Translations under genes and position numbers: made by a program
Notes under the pieces: model-generated
Seen by the model: the letters and a program-made list of their open reading frames with translations, nothing else
What the model was told of the DNA's origin: nothing
The model's database searches: none
Shown here: in pieces, positions 10,332 through 19,185 of the stretch
How positions within the stretch are numbered: position 1 is the stretch's first letter
Layout: each line of letters opens with the position of its first letter
From: Hortaea werneckii
Lineage: Eukaryota > Ascomycota > Dothideomycetes > Mycosphaerellales > Teratosphaeriaceae
Direction of reading: 5' to 3'
Length of the DNA stretch: 64,000 nt
NCBI GenBank assembly: GCA_037044905.1
Contig: JBAOKB010000046.1
Span: 29,082-93,081, forward strand

Positions 10332-10733
10332 TGTTACGAGCACGGTCACGAGACGGTCAGACCCGAAGCGATTGGCCAGTAGGGGCCAGAGGAGACAAGG
10401 GTCACGTGACCAGTATGCAAGTGAGCGCTGCCTTGGCAGGCGACTGACTGCATATATGCAAGTGGTCGACTGGTCGACGAGCGACCGAGCGATCACTGAG
10501 CGACTGATCGCTGAGCGACCAGGCGATCAGATGCATGAAGACACGAATCTCTTATGTATATAACTAGGCACGTTTCTCATTAGGAGTTCGTGTGTTCAAC
10601 TCATGTTGCAATCCGACTGTTAGGTAGAGACCCAACAGCCTTGTCACAATCAGTTATCCCACAACCCAGTTGTCTTGACACATCTGTTCCAAAGAGCTCT
10701 AAACCCGTGACACTACTTCGTAGGGTCGCAACA
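10332..10733 (+). repeat. LTR1
   Basis: 402 bp starting TGTTACGAGC and ending GGTCGCAACA, with imperfect inverted ends (TGTTAC/GCAACA). The U3 part holds CGG triplets at 10343 and 10354, a 12-bp palindrome GGTCACGTGACC at 10400..10411, another TGCATATATGCA at 10449..10460, four GAGCGA repeats (10479..10518), then TATATAA at 10557. Confidence 0.95.
10557..10563 (+). promoter_or_regulatory. LTR TATA box
   Basis: TATATAA in LTR1. A start site 25-35 bases downstream falls at about 10582..10592, which would divide the LTR into about 260 bp of U3 and about 142 bp of R-U5. The same box occurs at 16954 (LTR2) and, inverted, near 36460..36466 (LTR6). Confidence 0.65.
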
Positions 10734-10743
10734 CTTTGAACAC
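10592..10743 (+). other. Candidate self-primer (10592..10599) and primer binding site (10736..10743)
   Basis: The base run TTGAACAC two bases after LTR1 is an exact complement of GTGTTCAA at 10592..10599, which lies where transcription should begin, 35 bases after the TATA box. The binding site does not start with TGG, so a normal tRNA 3' end does not fit. This is the Tf1/sushi arrangement, where the transcript's own 5' end folds back to prime reverse transcription. Equivalent binding sites are 17133..17140, 29883..29890 and 36280..36287. The match is only 8 bp, so the call is tentative. Confidence 0.5.
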
Positions 10744-10772
10744 CCTCAAGGAACTTTGTACCTCAGACAACA

Positions 10773-12788
10773 ATGGCTCCATCCGAGAACCGAGACACCA
10801 GCGTTCAGCAGCGTACCCACGACAACAATATCAAAGTCGCCAGACCGGACTATTACTATGGCGATCGATCGAAGCTCGACGATTGGCTCAACCAAATGGC
10901 ACTTTACTTTCGTTTCGAAAACATCACCCAGGATCCCAAGAAGACCTTACTTGCATCCTCTTACCTTAGGGGACAAGTCCAACAATGGATTCGACCTAGG
11001 TTGCACGAAGTCTTGCACCAGAACATCGACACCGAAGGAATCTTCAACAGCTGGGACAATTATGTCAAAGCCATTCGAAATATTTATGGGTTGAGTAACG
11101 AAAAACAAGTCGTCATCCGAGTTATCCAACACTTGAAACAGAAGACGTCTACTTCGCAATACACCGCCAAGTTCAGGGAGTATTCAGGCAAAACTGGGTG
11201 GGATGACCAAGCCTTACTCACTATGTATTACACTGGACTCAAGGACGACGTCAAGGATGAACTCATGCGCTCAGGTGCATCTCACGACACTCTCGAACTG
11301 ATGATTCAGGATGCTATCGAAATTGACGATAGGCTCTACGAGAGGAAGATGGAAAAACGCCATAATGGACAGTATCGCGGACGATCTGGCTACAACTCTA
11401 CCAGCTGGACTGGAGGGTCTCGTCGCGATCCGGACGCCATGGAATTGGATATTATCCAGCGCAAGCCAAAAGGAAAAGGCATGCGAGGAGCCAAGGGAAA
11501 AGGGAAGTTCCAAGGGAACAACAACAGAGGAAAGAAACGAGAAGGACCGGAGTGCTACAACTGCCACAAGATAGGGCATTACGCACGAGACTGCCGCGGA
11601 CGAAAGGTGCGACCGCAGGAGCAGCTCAACATGATGCTAGTGAAGGAACCCATCAACGAAGCAAACGATGGACGAGGCGCCTACGATGTATCAAAACTCG
11701 TTAAGGAACCGAAGACGGAACCAGACCATAAGGCTATGCATTGGACGGGTTGTTACGACGACTACTGTAAAACCCATGACTCAGACAAGCTAGCAAGTGG
11801 TCACTATCCCAAGAAGCCACGTAAGGCTAGGATGGAATTTAACGCGATGGTACGAGGCCAGCCGCTACAGCAGATGAGAGACTTAGGAAATTCCCGGAGA
11901 GGAAGGTCTCCACCACCATTCAATTGGGAGGACGCAACTCTGCAAGAAAATACACCCCCCGAGCAGGAAGAAGAACTGCTGGGAGAAGAAGAATCTCCAC
12001 CAAACAACGATACCGAACCAGAACTAACGGGACCAAACCTGGAACAACTACAAATGATCGCCCAAACAGTCGCCACGACGGATAACGATTCATCTGAAGA
12101 AGAATATACCGACGACGATGAACCCGACGACCTCGAACTATATCATTTCGAAGTCTCAGGAGCAGGACCAGCTCGGAGAATGATCCTCTTCATCGCGAAC
12201 CAATTTGAAACCGTATTCCCACAGATCCAAGGGAAACGACGACTGCACCCAATCGAATTCGACAACATGCTCAACCGAATTAGAGCAATGTTCTGGAATT
12301 ACCGACTTGTCAACGTCGACTACGACGCCGCAGCACACGTGCAAGAACGACCACCAATTGGAAGTACATTCCAATCCGATGGAAGTTATGGCACACCCGA
12401 TGGAATCCATATTCCCAGAAGTGTTAGAGAACGAATCCAGATCGTTAAGGCACGACTACATGAATTACACCGAATCCAGGAAGCCTATCAAGAAGACCTC
12501 ATATCGTTGGAGGCAATGCGGCACAAATTGACTGAGTCCACAAAACAATGGGAACTGAAGCCCATGGGACCACCAGTGCAACTACCAATATGGAGAAACA
12601 TGATACTAGGGCACGTCAAAGCCACTGTCAAAGGACAAATCAAGGTATCAATGACACAAGGAAAGGTTATCCTAGGCCCACGACACGGACCCCTTGAATG
12701 GGAAGTCTGTCTCGAAGACGCCAACTCGCCAGGATACTATTCAAAAAACGAAGGATCCCTGCCGACAGGAGCAGTCGCCAGGAAGTAA
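10773..12788 (+). CDS. Gag of copy 1
   Basis: 671 residues. Residues about 28-190 resemble the Ty3/gypsy capsid (Retrotrans_gag), with LDDWLNQMALYF and RGQVQQWI. A basic Lys/Gly-rich linker leads to one CCHC zinc knuckle, C261-x2-C264-x4-H269-x4-C274. A second Cys/His cluster follows (C327, C332, H335, H344). The last 320 residues are unusual: an acidic disordered segment (about 395-460) and then a predominantly helical region with no family I recognise. The start ATG is the first after the LTR leader (39 bases). The protein should form the cytoplasmic virus-like particle. It ends in TAA just after the frameshift signal. Confidence 0.92.
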   Translation: MAPSENRDTSVQQRTHDNNIKVARPDYYYGDRSKLDDWLNQMALYFRFENITQDPKKTLLASSYLRGQVQQWIRPRLHEVLHQNIDTEGIFNSWDNYVKAIRNIYGLSNEKQVVIRVIQHLKQKTSTSQYTAKFREYSGKTGWDDQALLTMYYTGLKDDVKDELMRSGASHDTLELMIQDAIEIDDRLYERKMEKRHNGQYRGRSGYNSTSWTGGSRRDPDAMELDIIQRKPKGKGMRGAKGKGKFQGNNNRGKKREGPECYNCHKIGHYARDCRGRKVRPQEQLNMMLVKEPINEANDGRGAYDVSKLVKEPKTEPDHKAMHWTGCYDDYCKTHDSDKLASGHYPKKPRKARMEFNAMVRGQPLQQMRDLGNSRRGRSPPPFNWEDATLQENTPPEQEEELLGEEESPPNNDTEPELTGPNLEQLQMIAQTVATTDNDSSEEEYTDDDEPDDLELYHFEVSGAGPARRMILFIANQFETVFPQIQGKRRLHPIEFDNMLNRIRAMFWNYRLVNVDYDAAAHVQERPPIGSTFQSDGSYGTPDGIHIPRSVRERIQIVKARLHELHRIQEAYQEDLISLEAMRHKLTESTKQWELKPMGPPVQLPIWRNMILGHVKATVKGQIKVSMTQGKVILGPRHGPLEWEVCLEDANSPGYYSKNEGSLPTGAVARK

Positions 12789-15700
12789 ACATTATCGAAG
12801 CTCCCACAGCATCAGCAGCACCGGTATTCCGTACCAAATGCATTGTCAATGGACATACGACACAAGCTATGATCGATTCCGGAGCCAGCGGAAACTTTAT
12901 ATCGACCAGCTTTGTCCAGCGAAACGGGATCGCCACCCGACGAAAGAAAGACGGCGGATACGAGTTGATGGTCGCAGATGGATCATCCCTATCCGAAGTG
13001 GACAGCGAAACAATGCCGCTAGTCCTAGCTATCCAACAGCACCACGAGACTGTCAGCCTGGATATCGTTGACATGGCCAGTCACGATGTCGTGATGGGGA
13101 CACCTTGGTTGGAAAAGCACAACCCTCTGATAGATTGGAGGAAAAGAGTACTCAAGTTTGAGCGATGCGGTTGCGCTACCGACATCCACCCTATACATCG
13201 ACAGCGTGCGATGGTAGATGAGGAAAGACAGTTCTGCGAATTAGAACGTCAACCGATAACATACTCCGACAAAAACGGCAAGGAGATGGTCTCCACAGAC
13301 ACTGAGCCAGCCCAGCCAGGTCACGAGGTGAGAGATAAAAGGAGAACTAACGCACCTCCAGAGATCCCTGAAGAGTTTAAGAAATGGAAACCGCTCTTCC
13401 AGGAAGAGGAAGGATTAGCCGCCTTACCTAGACATCAACCATGGGATCACCGAATACAACTTCAGCCCGGCAAAGATCCACCATGGGGGCCACTATACAG
13501 GTTATCCGAAAAAGAGCTCGAAGAGCAACGACGATGGCTGAAAGAAAAGAGCGACAAGGGATGGATAGAGAAATCTCAATCGCCAGCCGCTTCACCAGCA
13601 ATGTTCGTTCCAAAGAAAGGAGGAAAACTGCGAATGGTAATCGACTATCGACGACTCAATGAAGTCACGGTCAAGAACCGATATCCACTACCTAACATCG
13701 AAGAAATGCAAGATCGACTTACCGGAGCAAACTGGTATTCCAAGATTGATCTACGAGACGCATTCTACGCCGTACGAATGGCTAAGGGAGAAGAATGGAA
13801 AACAGCCTTCAGGACGCGCTATGGACTCTATCAATTTCGAGTCATGCCAATGGGACTTACGAACGCCCCAGCGACGTGTCAGCAACTCGTCAACGATGTG
13901 TTACGAGACCTACTCGACATTACAACGATAGCCTATGTCGATGACATCTTAATCTTCACCCGCGGAAGCCGAGAACAACACACCAAAGACGTACAAGCAG
14001 TGCTAGAACGACTTAGCACAGTGGACTTCAAGACCGCACCCGAGAAATGTGAATTCTACAAGAAGGAAATCGAATTCCTAGGATTCATCATCAATACTAC
14101 TGGAATCAAGATGGACCCAAAGAAAGTACAATCCATCAAGGAATGGCCAACACCGAAGAACGTCACAGAAATCCAAGCCTTTCTGGGACTCGCGAACTAC
14201 AACAGAAAGTTTGTTGAAGGATACTCCAAACTTGCAATCCCACTCACGAGTCTTACGAAGAAGGACACCAAGTTCGTATGGACGGAGAAACAACAGAAAG
14301 CATTCCAACAACTCAAGAAAGCATGTATACAGTCACCAACACTCATGCTATTCGATACGAAGAAACCAGTACAAGTCGAAACCGACGCATCCGACTTAGC
14401 AATAGGTGCTTGCATCACTCAAGAACATGATGGCAAAAGACACCCAGTGGCGTATTACTCAAGGAAAATGACGCCAGCGGAACAGAACTACGAGATTTAC
14501 GACAAAGAACTGTTAGCGATTGTTGCAGCATTGCGACACTGGAGAGTTTACTGCGAAGGAGCTACAGGACTGACGATATACACCGACCACAAGAACCTTC
14601 AATACTTTACAACTACCAAGGATCTATCACGTCGACATTGTAGATGGTCAGAGCTACTCGGACAATACAAGTTCGATATCCAGTATACACCAGGAAAAGA
14701 CAATGGGCGCGCAGATGCGCTAAGCAGAAGAAGCGACTACATGGAAGGCAAGGAGCAGAACAAGAAAACATTGCTCAAAGTCAACAAGGACGGAAGCCTT
14801 ACCACAGATACACAAGAGTTTAACAACATACTCCGAGTTCTACGAGATGAACAAGAAGAGTTCCCCATCGAACATGGGAAGTACCAGGTTCCACCAGCAA
14901 AGGAACACGAATGCATCAAAGACCACCATGATAGCCAAACAACAGGACACCCAGGAATAGCCAGAACAACAGATTTGATTAGACGAAACTTTACCTTCCC
15001 ACAGATGCGGAAGAAGGTTGCCGACTACATCAAACAGTGCGACAGTTGCCAGAAGAATAAGGCATCACGACATGCGAAATATGGCAATCTCCAGTTCCGA
15101 GAACCCTCGGATACACCATGGAGAGAAGTCACAATGGACTTCATCACGAAGTTACCGGCATCCAAGGACCCCGCAACAGGAGTCGTCTACGATTCAATAC
15201 TTGTCATGGTAGACACCTTGACCAAGTATGCACATTTCATACCGTGCAAGGAATCAATGGCAGCTATGGAACTCGCATACCTCGTACTGGACAGGCTAAT
15301 CAGACATCATGGAATTCCAGAAAGCTTCATCACAGACAGAGATAAGCTGTTCACATCGAATTTCTGGAAATCTCTTATGGGACAAATTGGAATCAAGCAC
15401 AAGTTATCGACAGCATTCCACCCAGAGACAGATGGTCAGACTGAAAGGACAAATCAGTCACTCGAAGCATATTTACGGCACTACGTCAATTACGCACAAA
15501 ACAATTGGGTTTCATTGTTACCAATGGCGCAACTGGCGTTAAACAATAACGCATCAGAGACAACGAGAGAATCGCCATTTTTCCTTAATTATGGAAAAGC
15601 ACCCAACATGTTCATGGAACCGAGAACATCAATAAAAGCCGACAAAGCCATAATAATGGCAGAGGAATTGCAGAAGGCACACACCACAGCCCGAGATGCA

Positions 15701-16207
15701 ATCCGACATTCGCAACAGCGAATCCAGAAACAGAGATTCAAAGAATCAAAAACGGCACCTCAACTTAAGAAGGGGGATAAGGTATATCTTCTGACGAAGA
15801 ACCTGAAAACAAAGCGAAGAACGAAGAAACTGGATCACGTCAAAGTCGGACCATTTTTGATTGCCGAACAGAAGGGCACAGTCAGCTACCGACTCGAGCT
15901 TCCACCGGACGCAAAGATCCATCCAGTGTTCCACATATCCTTGTTGGAACCCGCACACCCCAGCGCCACGCTGCAAACCACGTTCCACTACCAGGAGCAA
16001 GAAGACGACGAGTATGAAGTCGAAAAGATCGTAGACTACGACAGGAATAGTCAGCGATACCTCATCAAGTGGAAAGGATACCCCAGCGACGAAAATACAT
16101 GGGAACCACTTACCAATCTTAATTGCCCGAAGTTGCTACACCAGTACCACCGGAGAAGGAAAGGGATTGATCCATATTCCCCAGGGTCTCCATCATCAGG
16201 GGAGTAA
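12698..16207 (+). CDS. Pol of copy 1 (protease, RT, RNase H, integrase, chromodomain)
   Basis: Open frame of 1,169 codons in the -1 frame relative to gag. A TGA directly precedes 12698, so the frame overlaps gag by 91 bases. Protease DSGAS at 60-64; reverse transcriptase with D351 and YVDD 413-416; RNase H acidic residues D563, E604, D630; integrase zinc site H744, H751, C781, C784 and D814, D880, E916 with 35 residues between the last two; GPF module near 1051; chromodomain about 1105-1145 (EYEVEKIVDY, YLIKWKGY, NTWEP). All catalytic residues are present, so the copy looks competent. The ATG at 12698 is probably not used: minus-strand copies have TTG there, and expression by frameshifting from gag fits better. 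The chromodomain should target heterochromatin. Confidence 0.95.
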   Translation: MGSLSRRRQLARILFKKRRIPADRSSRQEVNIIEAPTASAAPVFRTKCIVNGHTTQAMIDSGASGNFISTSFVQRNGIATRRKKDGGYELMVADGSSLSEVDSETMPLVLAIQQHHETVSLDIVDMASHDVVMGTPWLEKHNPLIDWRKRVLKFERCGCATDIHPIHRQRAMVDEERQFCELERQPITYSDKNGKEMVSTDTEPAQPGHEVRDKRRTNAPPEIPEEFKKWKPLFQEEEGLAALPRHQPWDHRIQLQPGKDPPWGPLYRLSEKELEEQRRWLKEKSDKGWIEKSQSPAASPAMFVPKKGGKLRMVIDYRRLNEVTVKNRYPLPNIEEMQDRLTGANWYSKIDLRDAFYAVRMAKGEEWKTAFRTRYGLYQFRVMPMGLTNAPATCQQLVNDVLRDLLDITTIAYVDDILIFTRGSREQHTKDVQAVLERLSTVDFKTAPEKCEFYKKEIEFLGFIINTTGIKMDPKKVQSIKEWPTPKNVTEIQAFLGLANYNRKFVEGYSKLAIPLTSLTKKDTKFVWTEKQQKAFQQLKKACIQSPTLMLFDTKKPVQVETDASDLAIGACITQEHDGKRHPVAYYSRKMTPAEQNYEIYDKELLAIVAALRHWRVYCEGATGLTIYTDHKNLQYFTTTKDLSRRHCRWSELLGQYKFDIQYTPGKDNGRADALSRRSDYMEGKEQNKKTLLKVNKDGSLTTDTQEFNNILRVLRDEQEEFPIEHGKYQVPPAKEHECIKDHHDSQTTGHPGIARTTDLIRRNFTFPQMRKKVADYIKQCDSCQKNKASRHAKYGNLQFREPSDTPWREVTMDFITKLPASKDPATGVVYDSILVMVDTLTKYAHFIPCKESMAAMELAYLVLDRLIRHHGIPESFITDRDKLFTSNFWKSLMGQIGIKHKLSTAFHPETDGQTERTNQSLEAYLRHYVNYAQNNWVSLLPMAQLALNNNASETTRESPFFLNYGKAPNMFMEPRTSIKADKAIIMAEELQKAHTTARDAIRHSQQRIQKQRFKESKTAPQLKKGDKVYLLTKNLKTKRRTKKLDHVKVGPFLIAEQKGTVSYRLELPPDAKIHPVFHISLLEPAHPSATLQTTFHYQEQEDDEYEVEKIVDYDRNSQRYLIKWKGYPSDENTWEPLTNLNCPKLLHQYHRRRKGIDPYSPGSPSSGE
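12743..12782 (+). promoter_or_regulatory. Programmed -1 ribosomal frameshift signal, copy 1
   Basis: Slippery heptamer A-AAA-AAC at 12743..12749 lies in the correct gag phase (codons AAA at 12744 and AAC at 12747). After an 8-base spacer comes a stem-loop, 12758..12782: CCTG pairs with CAGG and CGAC with GTCG around one C-C mismatch and a 7-base loop. The gag stop follows at 12786. Slippage by -1 enters the pol frame. Confidence 0.8.
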
Positions 16208-16631
16208 GGCCCACAGTAGCAGCCGCCGCAGGACAATTCTCTTCAGCCTCAAACGCGCCCTCTGCATCCATTTCCGACGCAAGGCATTCGGCTTTCCGAG
16301 CCGCCCGACCTTCAGCTTGACGAAGGATCTTCTTGTTTCGCATTAACCGAGCCATCACGGTAGCCAACAACTCTTCATCCTCATCCACCTTGCGCTGGTA
16401 CTCCTCCCGAGTTCGGTCTAAGGATTCCCAAGACATGTTGACGCATTTCTTGCCTTGACGGACGCATTCGGAACACCGAAGGTTGGTTGAGTTCGACATG
16501 ATGATGCAAAGATGGTTGTGTGTAGAACAACGTTCACACGGGAAGAAGACAGGACGACCGTTCCTTTCAATTTCGGCAGCCAGACGCGAGCGTCTTTTCT
16601 TGGAAGAAGAAGTTTCTGGTTGCAGAGACAT
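16119..16631 (-). CDS. Antisense accessory ORF, Zn2Cys6-spaced cysteine protein with coiled coil (copy 1)
   Basis: 170 codons from a true ATG at 16631, opposite in direction to gag and pol. It overlaps the pol 3' end by 89 bases. The N-terminus is basic (SKKRRSR). Six cysteines follow as C32-x2-C35-x6-C42-x10-C53-x2-C56-x6-C63, which fits the spacing of the fungal Zn(II)2Cys6 binuclear cluster, although the usual basic run between the second and third Cys is replaced by STHNHL. Residues about 68-130 are charged and heptad-like, a probable coiled coil; the tail is low complexity. Its start is 97 bases from the 3' LTR, so the LTR U3 edge could drive it. Function unknown. The near-identity of the four copies means conservation here is not evidence of selection. 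Confidence 0.65.
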   Translation of the reverse strand: MSLQPETSSSKKRRSRLAAEIERNGRPVFFPCERCSTHNHLCIIMSNSTNLRCSECVRQGKKCVNMSWESLDRTREEYQRKVDEDEELLATVMARLMRNKKILRQAEGRAARKAECLASEMDAEGAFEAEENCPAAAATVGLTPLMMETLGNMDQSLSFSGGTGVATSGN

Positions 16632-16715
16632 CGTAGGAAGAAAGACTGCTACAAACTGTTACAAAAGGAACGCGGGGGACAGCGACATCATAAGCTTCAG
16701 GGACGAAGCTAGGCT

Positions 16716-16728
16716 GAAAGGGGGATGG
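16716..16728 (+). other. Polypurine tract before LTR2
   Basis: GAAAGGGGGATGG abuts LTR2 and would prime plus-strand synthesis. Equivalents: 23113..23125, and in reverse 23898..23910 and 30295..30307. Confidence 0.75.
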
Positions 16729-17130
16729 TGTTACGAGCACGGTCACGAGACGGTCAGACCCGAAGCGATTGGCCAGTAGGGGCCAGAGGAGACAAGGGTC
16801 ACGTGACCAGTATGCAAGTGAGCGCTGCCTTGGCAGGCGACTGACTGCATATATGCAAGTGGTCGACTGGTCGACGAGCGACCGAGCGATCACTGAGCGA
16901 CTGATCGCTGAGCGACCAGGCGATCAGATGCATGAAGACACGAATCTCTTATGTATATAACTAGGCACGTTTCTCATTAGGAGTTCGTGTGTTCAACTCA
17001 TGTTGCAATCCGACTGTTAGGTAGAGACCCAACAGCCTTGTCACAATCAGTTATCCCACAACCCAGTTGTCTTGACACATCTGTTCCAAAGAGCTCTAAA
17101 CCCGTGACACTACTTCGTAGGGTCGCAACA
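16729..17130 (+). repeat. LTR2, shared by copies 1 and 2
   Basis: 402 bp, no difference from LTR1 seen. It serves as 3' LTR of copy 1 and 5' LTR of copy 2. It lies between the divergent antisense ORF of copy 1 and gag of copy 2, so it could act as a bidirectional promoter. Confidence 0.95.
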
Positions 17131-17169
17131 CTTTGAACACCCTCAAGGAACTTTGTACCTCAGACAACA

Positions 17170-19185
17170 ATGGCTCCATCCGAGAACCGAGACACCAGCG
17201 TTCAGCAGCGTACCCACGACAACAATATCAAAGTCGCCAGACCGGACTATTACTATGGCGATCGATCGAAGCTCGACGATTGGCTCAACCAAATGGCACT
17301 TTACTTTCGTTTCGAAAACATCACCCAGGATCCCAAGAAGACCTTACTTGCATCCTCTTACCTTAGGGGACAAGTCCAACAATGGATTCGACCTAGGTTG
17401 CACGAAGTCTTGCACCAGAACATCGACACCGAAGGAATCTTCAACAGCTGGGACAATTATGTCAAAGCCATTCGAAATATTTATGGGTTGAGTAACGAAA
17501 AACAAGTCGTCATCCGAGTTATCCAACACTTGAAACAGAAGACGTCTACTTCGCAATACACCGCCAAGTTCAGGGAGTATTCAGGCAAAACTGGGTGGGA
17601 TGACCAAGCCTTACTCACTATGTATTACACTGGACTCAAGGACGACGTCAAGGATGAACTCATGCGCTCAGGTGCATCTCACGACACTCTCGAACTGATG
17701 ATTCAGGATGCTATCGAAATTGACGATAGGCTCTACGAGAGGAAGATGGAAAAACGCCATAATGGACAGTATCGCGGACGATCTGGCTACAACTCTACCA
17801 GCTGGACTGGAGGGTCTCGTCGCGATCCGGACGCCATGGAATTGGATATTATCCAGCGCAAGCCAAAAGGAAAAGGCATGCGAGGAGCCAAGGGAAAAGG
17901 GAAGTTCCAAGGGAACAACAACAGAGGAAAGAAACGAGAAGGACCGGAGTGCTACAACTGCCACAAGATAGGGCATTACGCACGAGACTGCCGCGGACGA
18001 AAGGTGCGACCGCAGGAGCAGCTCAACATGATGCTAGTGAAGGAACCCATCAACGAAGCAAACGATGGACGAGGCGCCTACGATGTATCAAAACTCGTTA
18101 AGGAACCGAAGACGGAACCAGACCATAAGGCTATGCATTGGACGGGTTGTTACGACGACTACTGTAAAACCCATGACTCAGACAAGCTAGCAAGTGGTCA
18201 CTATCCCAAGAAGCCACGTAAGGCTAGGATGGAATTTAACGCGATGGTACGAGGCCAGCCGCTACAGCAGATGAGAGACTTAGGAAATTCCCGGAGAGGA
18301 AGGTCTCCACCACCATTCAATTGGGAGGACGCAACTCTGCAAGAAAATACACCCCCCGAGCAGGAAGAAGAACTGCTGGGAGAAGAAGAATCTCCACCAA
18401 ACAACGATACCGAACCAGAACTAACGGGACCAAACCTGGAACAACTACAAATGATCGCCCAAACAGTCGCCACGACGGATAACGATTCATCTGAAGAAGA
18501 ATATACCGACGACGATGAACCCGACGACCTCGAACTATATCATTTCGAAGTCTCAGGAGCAGGACCAGCTCGGAGAATGATCCTCTTCATCGCGAACCAA
18601 TTTGAAACCGTATTCCCACAGATCCAAGGGAAACGACGACTGCACCCAATCGAATTCGACAACATGCTCAACCGAATTAGAGCAATGTTCTGGAATTACC
18701 GACTTGTCAACGTCGACTACGACGCCGCAGCACACGTGCAAGAACGACCACCAATTGGAAGTACATTCCAATCCGATGGAAGTTATGGCACACCCGATGG
18801 AATCCATATTCCCAGAAGTGTTAGAGAACGAATCCAGATCGTTAAGGCACGACTACATGAATTACACCGAATCCAGGAAGCCTATCAAGAAGACCTCATA
18901 TCGTTGGAGGCAATGCGGCACAAATTGACTGAGTCCACAAAACAATGGGAACTGAAGCCCATGGGACCACCAGTGCAACTACCAATATGGAGAAACATGA
19001 TACTAGGGCACGTCAAAGCCACTGTCAAAGGACAAATCAAGGTATCAATGACACAAGGAAAGGTTATCCTAGGCCCACGACACGGACCCCTTGAATGGGA
19101 AGTCTGTCTCGAAGACGCCAACTCGCCAGGATACTATTCAAAAAACGAAGGATCCCTGCCGACAGGAGCAGTCGCCAGGAAGTAA
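17170..19185 (+). CDS. Gag of copy 2
   Basis: 671 residues, same translation as copy 1 gag, including the CCHC knuckle and the long C-terminal extension. Confidence 0.92.
   Translation: MAPSENRDTSVQQRTHDNNIKVARPDYYYGDRSKLDDWLNQMALYFRFENITQDPKKTLLASSYLRGQVQQWIRPRLHEVLHQNIDTEGIFNSWDNYVKAIRNIYGLSNEKQVVIRVIQHLKQKTSTSQYTAKFREYSGKTGWDDQALLTMYYTGLKDDVKDELMRSGASHDTLELMIQDAIEIDDRLYERKMEKRHNGQYRGRSGYNSTSWTGGSRRDPDAMELDIIQRKPKGKGMRGAKGKGKFQGNNNRGKKREGPECYNCHKIGHYARDCRGRKVRPQEQLNMMLVKEPINEANDGRGAYDVSKLVKEPKTEPDHKAMHWTGCYDDYCKTHDSDKLASGHYPKKPRKARMEFNAMVRGQPLQQMRDLGNSRRGRSPPPFNWEDATLQENTPPEQEEELLGEEESPPNNDTEPELTGPNLEQLQMIAQTVATTDNDSSEEEYTDDDEPDDLELYHFEVSGAGPARRMILFIANQFETVFPQIQGKRRLHPIEFDNMLNRIRAMFWNYRLVNVDYDAAAHVQERPPIGSTFQSDGSYGTPDGIHIPRSVRERIQIVKARLHELHRIQEAYQEDLISLEAMRHKLTESTKQWELKPMGPPVQLPIWRNMILGHVKATVKGQIKVSMTQGKVILGPRHGPLEWEVCLEDANSPGYYSKNEGSLPTGAVARK

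Larger units (their letters stand above)
10332..17130 (+). mobile_element. Chromovirus copy 1 (shares LTR2 with copy 2)
   Basis: Complete element: LTR1 10332..10733, gag 10773..12788, pol 12698..16207, antisense ORF 16119..16631 on the opposite strand, polypurine tract 16716..16728, LTR2 16729..17130. The pol order protease, reverse transcriptase, RNase H, integrase, chromodomain defines a chromovirus of the Ty3/gypsy group. Confidence 0.93.

Noticed and set aside
10372..10563. 63-codon open frame repeated in all six full or near-full LTRs
   Set aside because: It begins at TTG, not ATG, spans the palindromes and the TATA box, and is identical only because the LTRs are. It is regulatory DNA, not a gene.
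16567..16893. 108-codon minus-strand frame crossing the LTR2 border
   Set aside because: It overlaps the start of the antisense ORF in another frame and runs into U3; no motif. Treated as a shadow.
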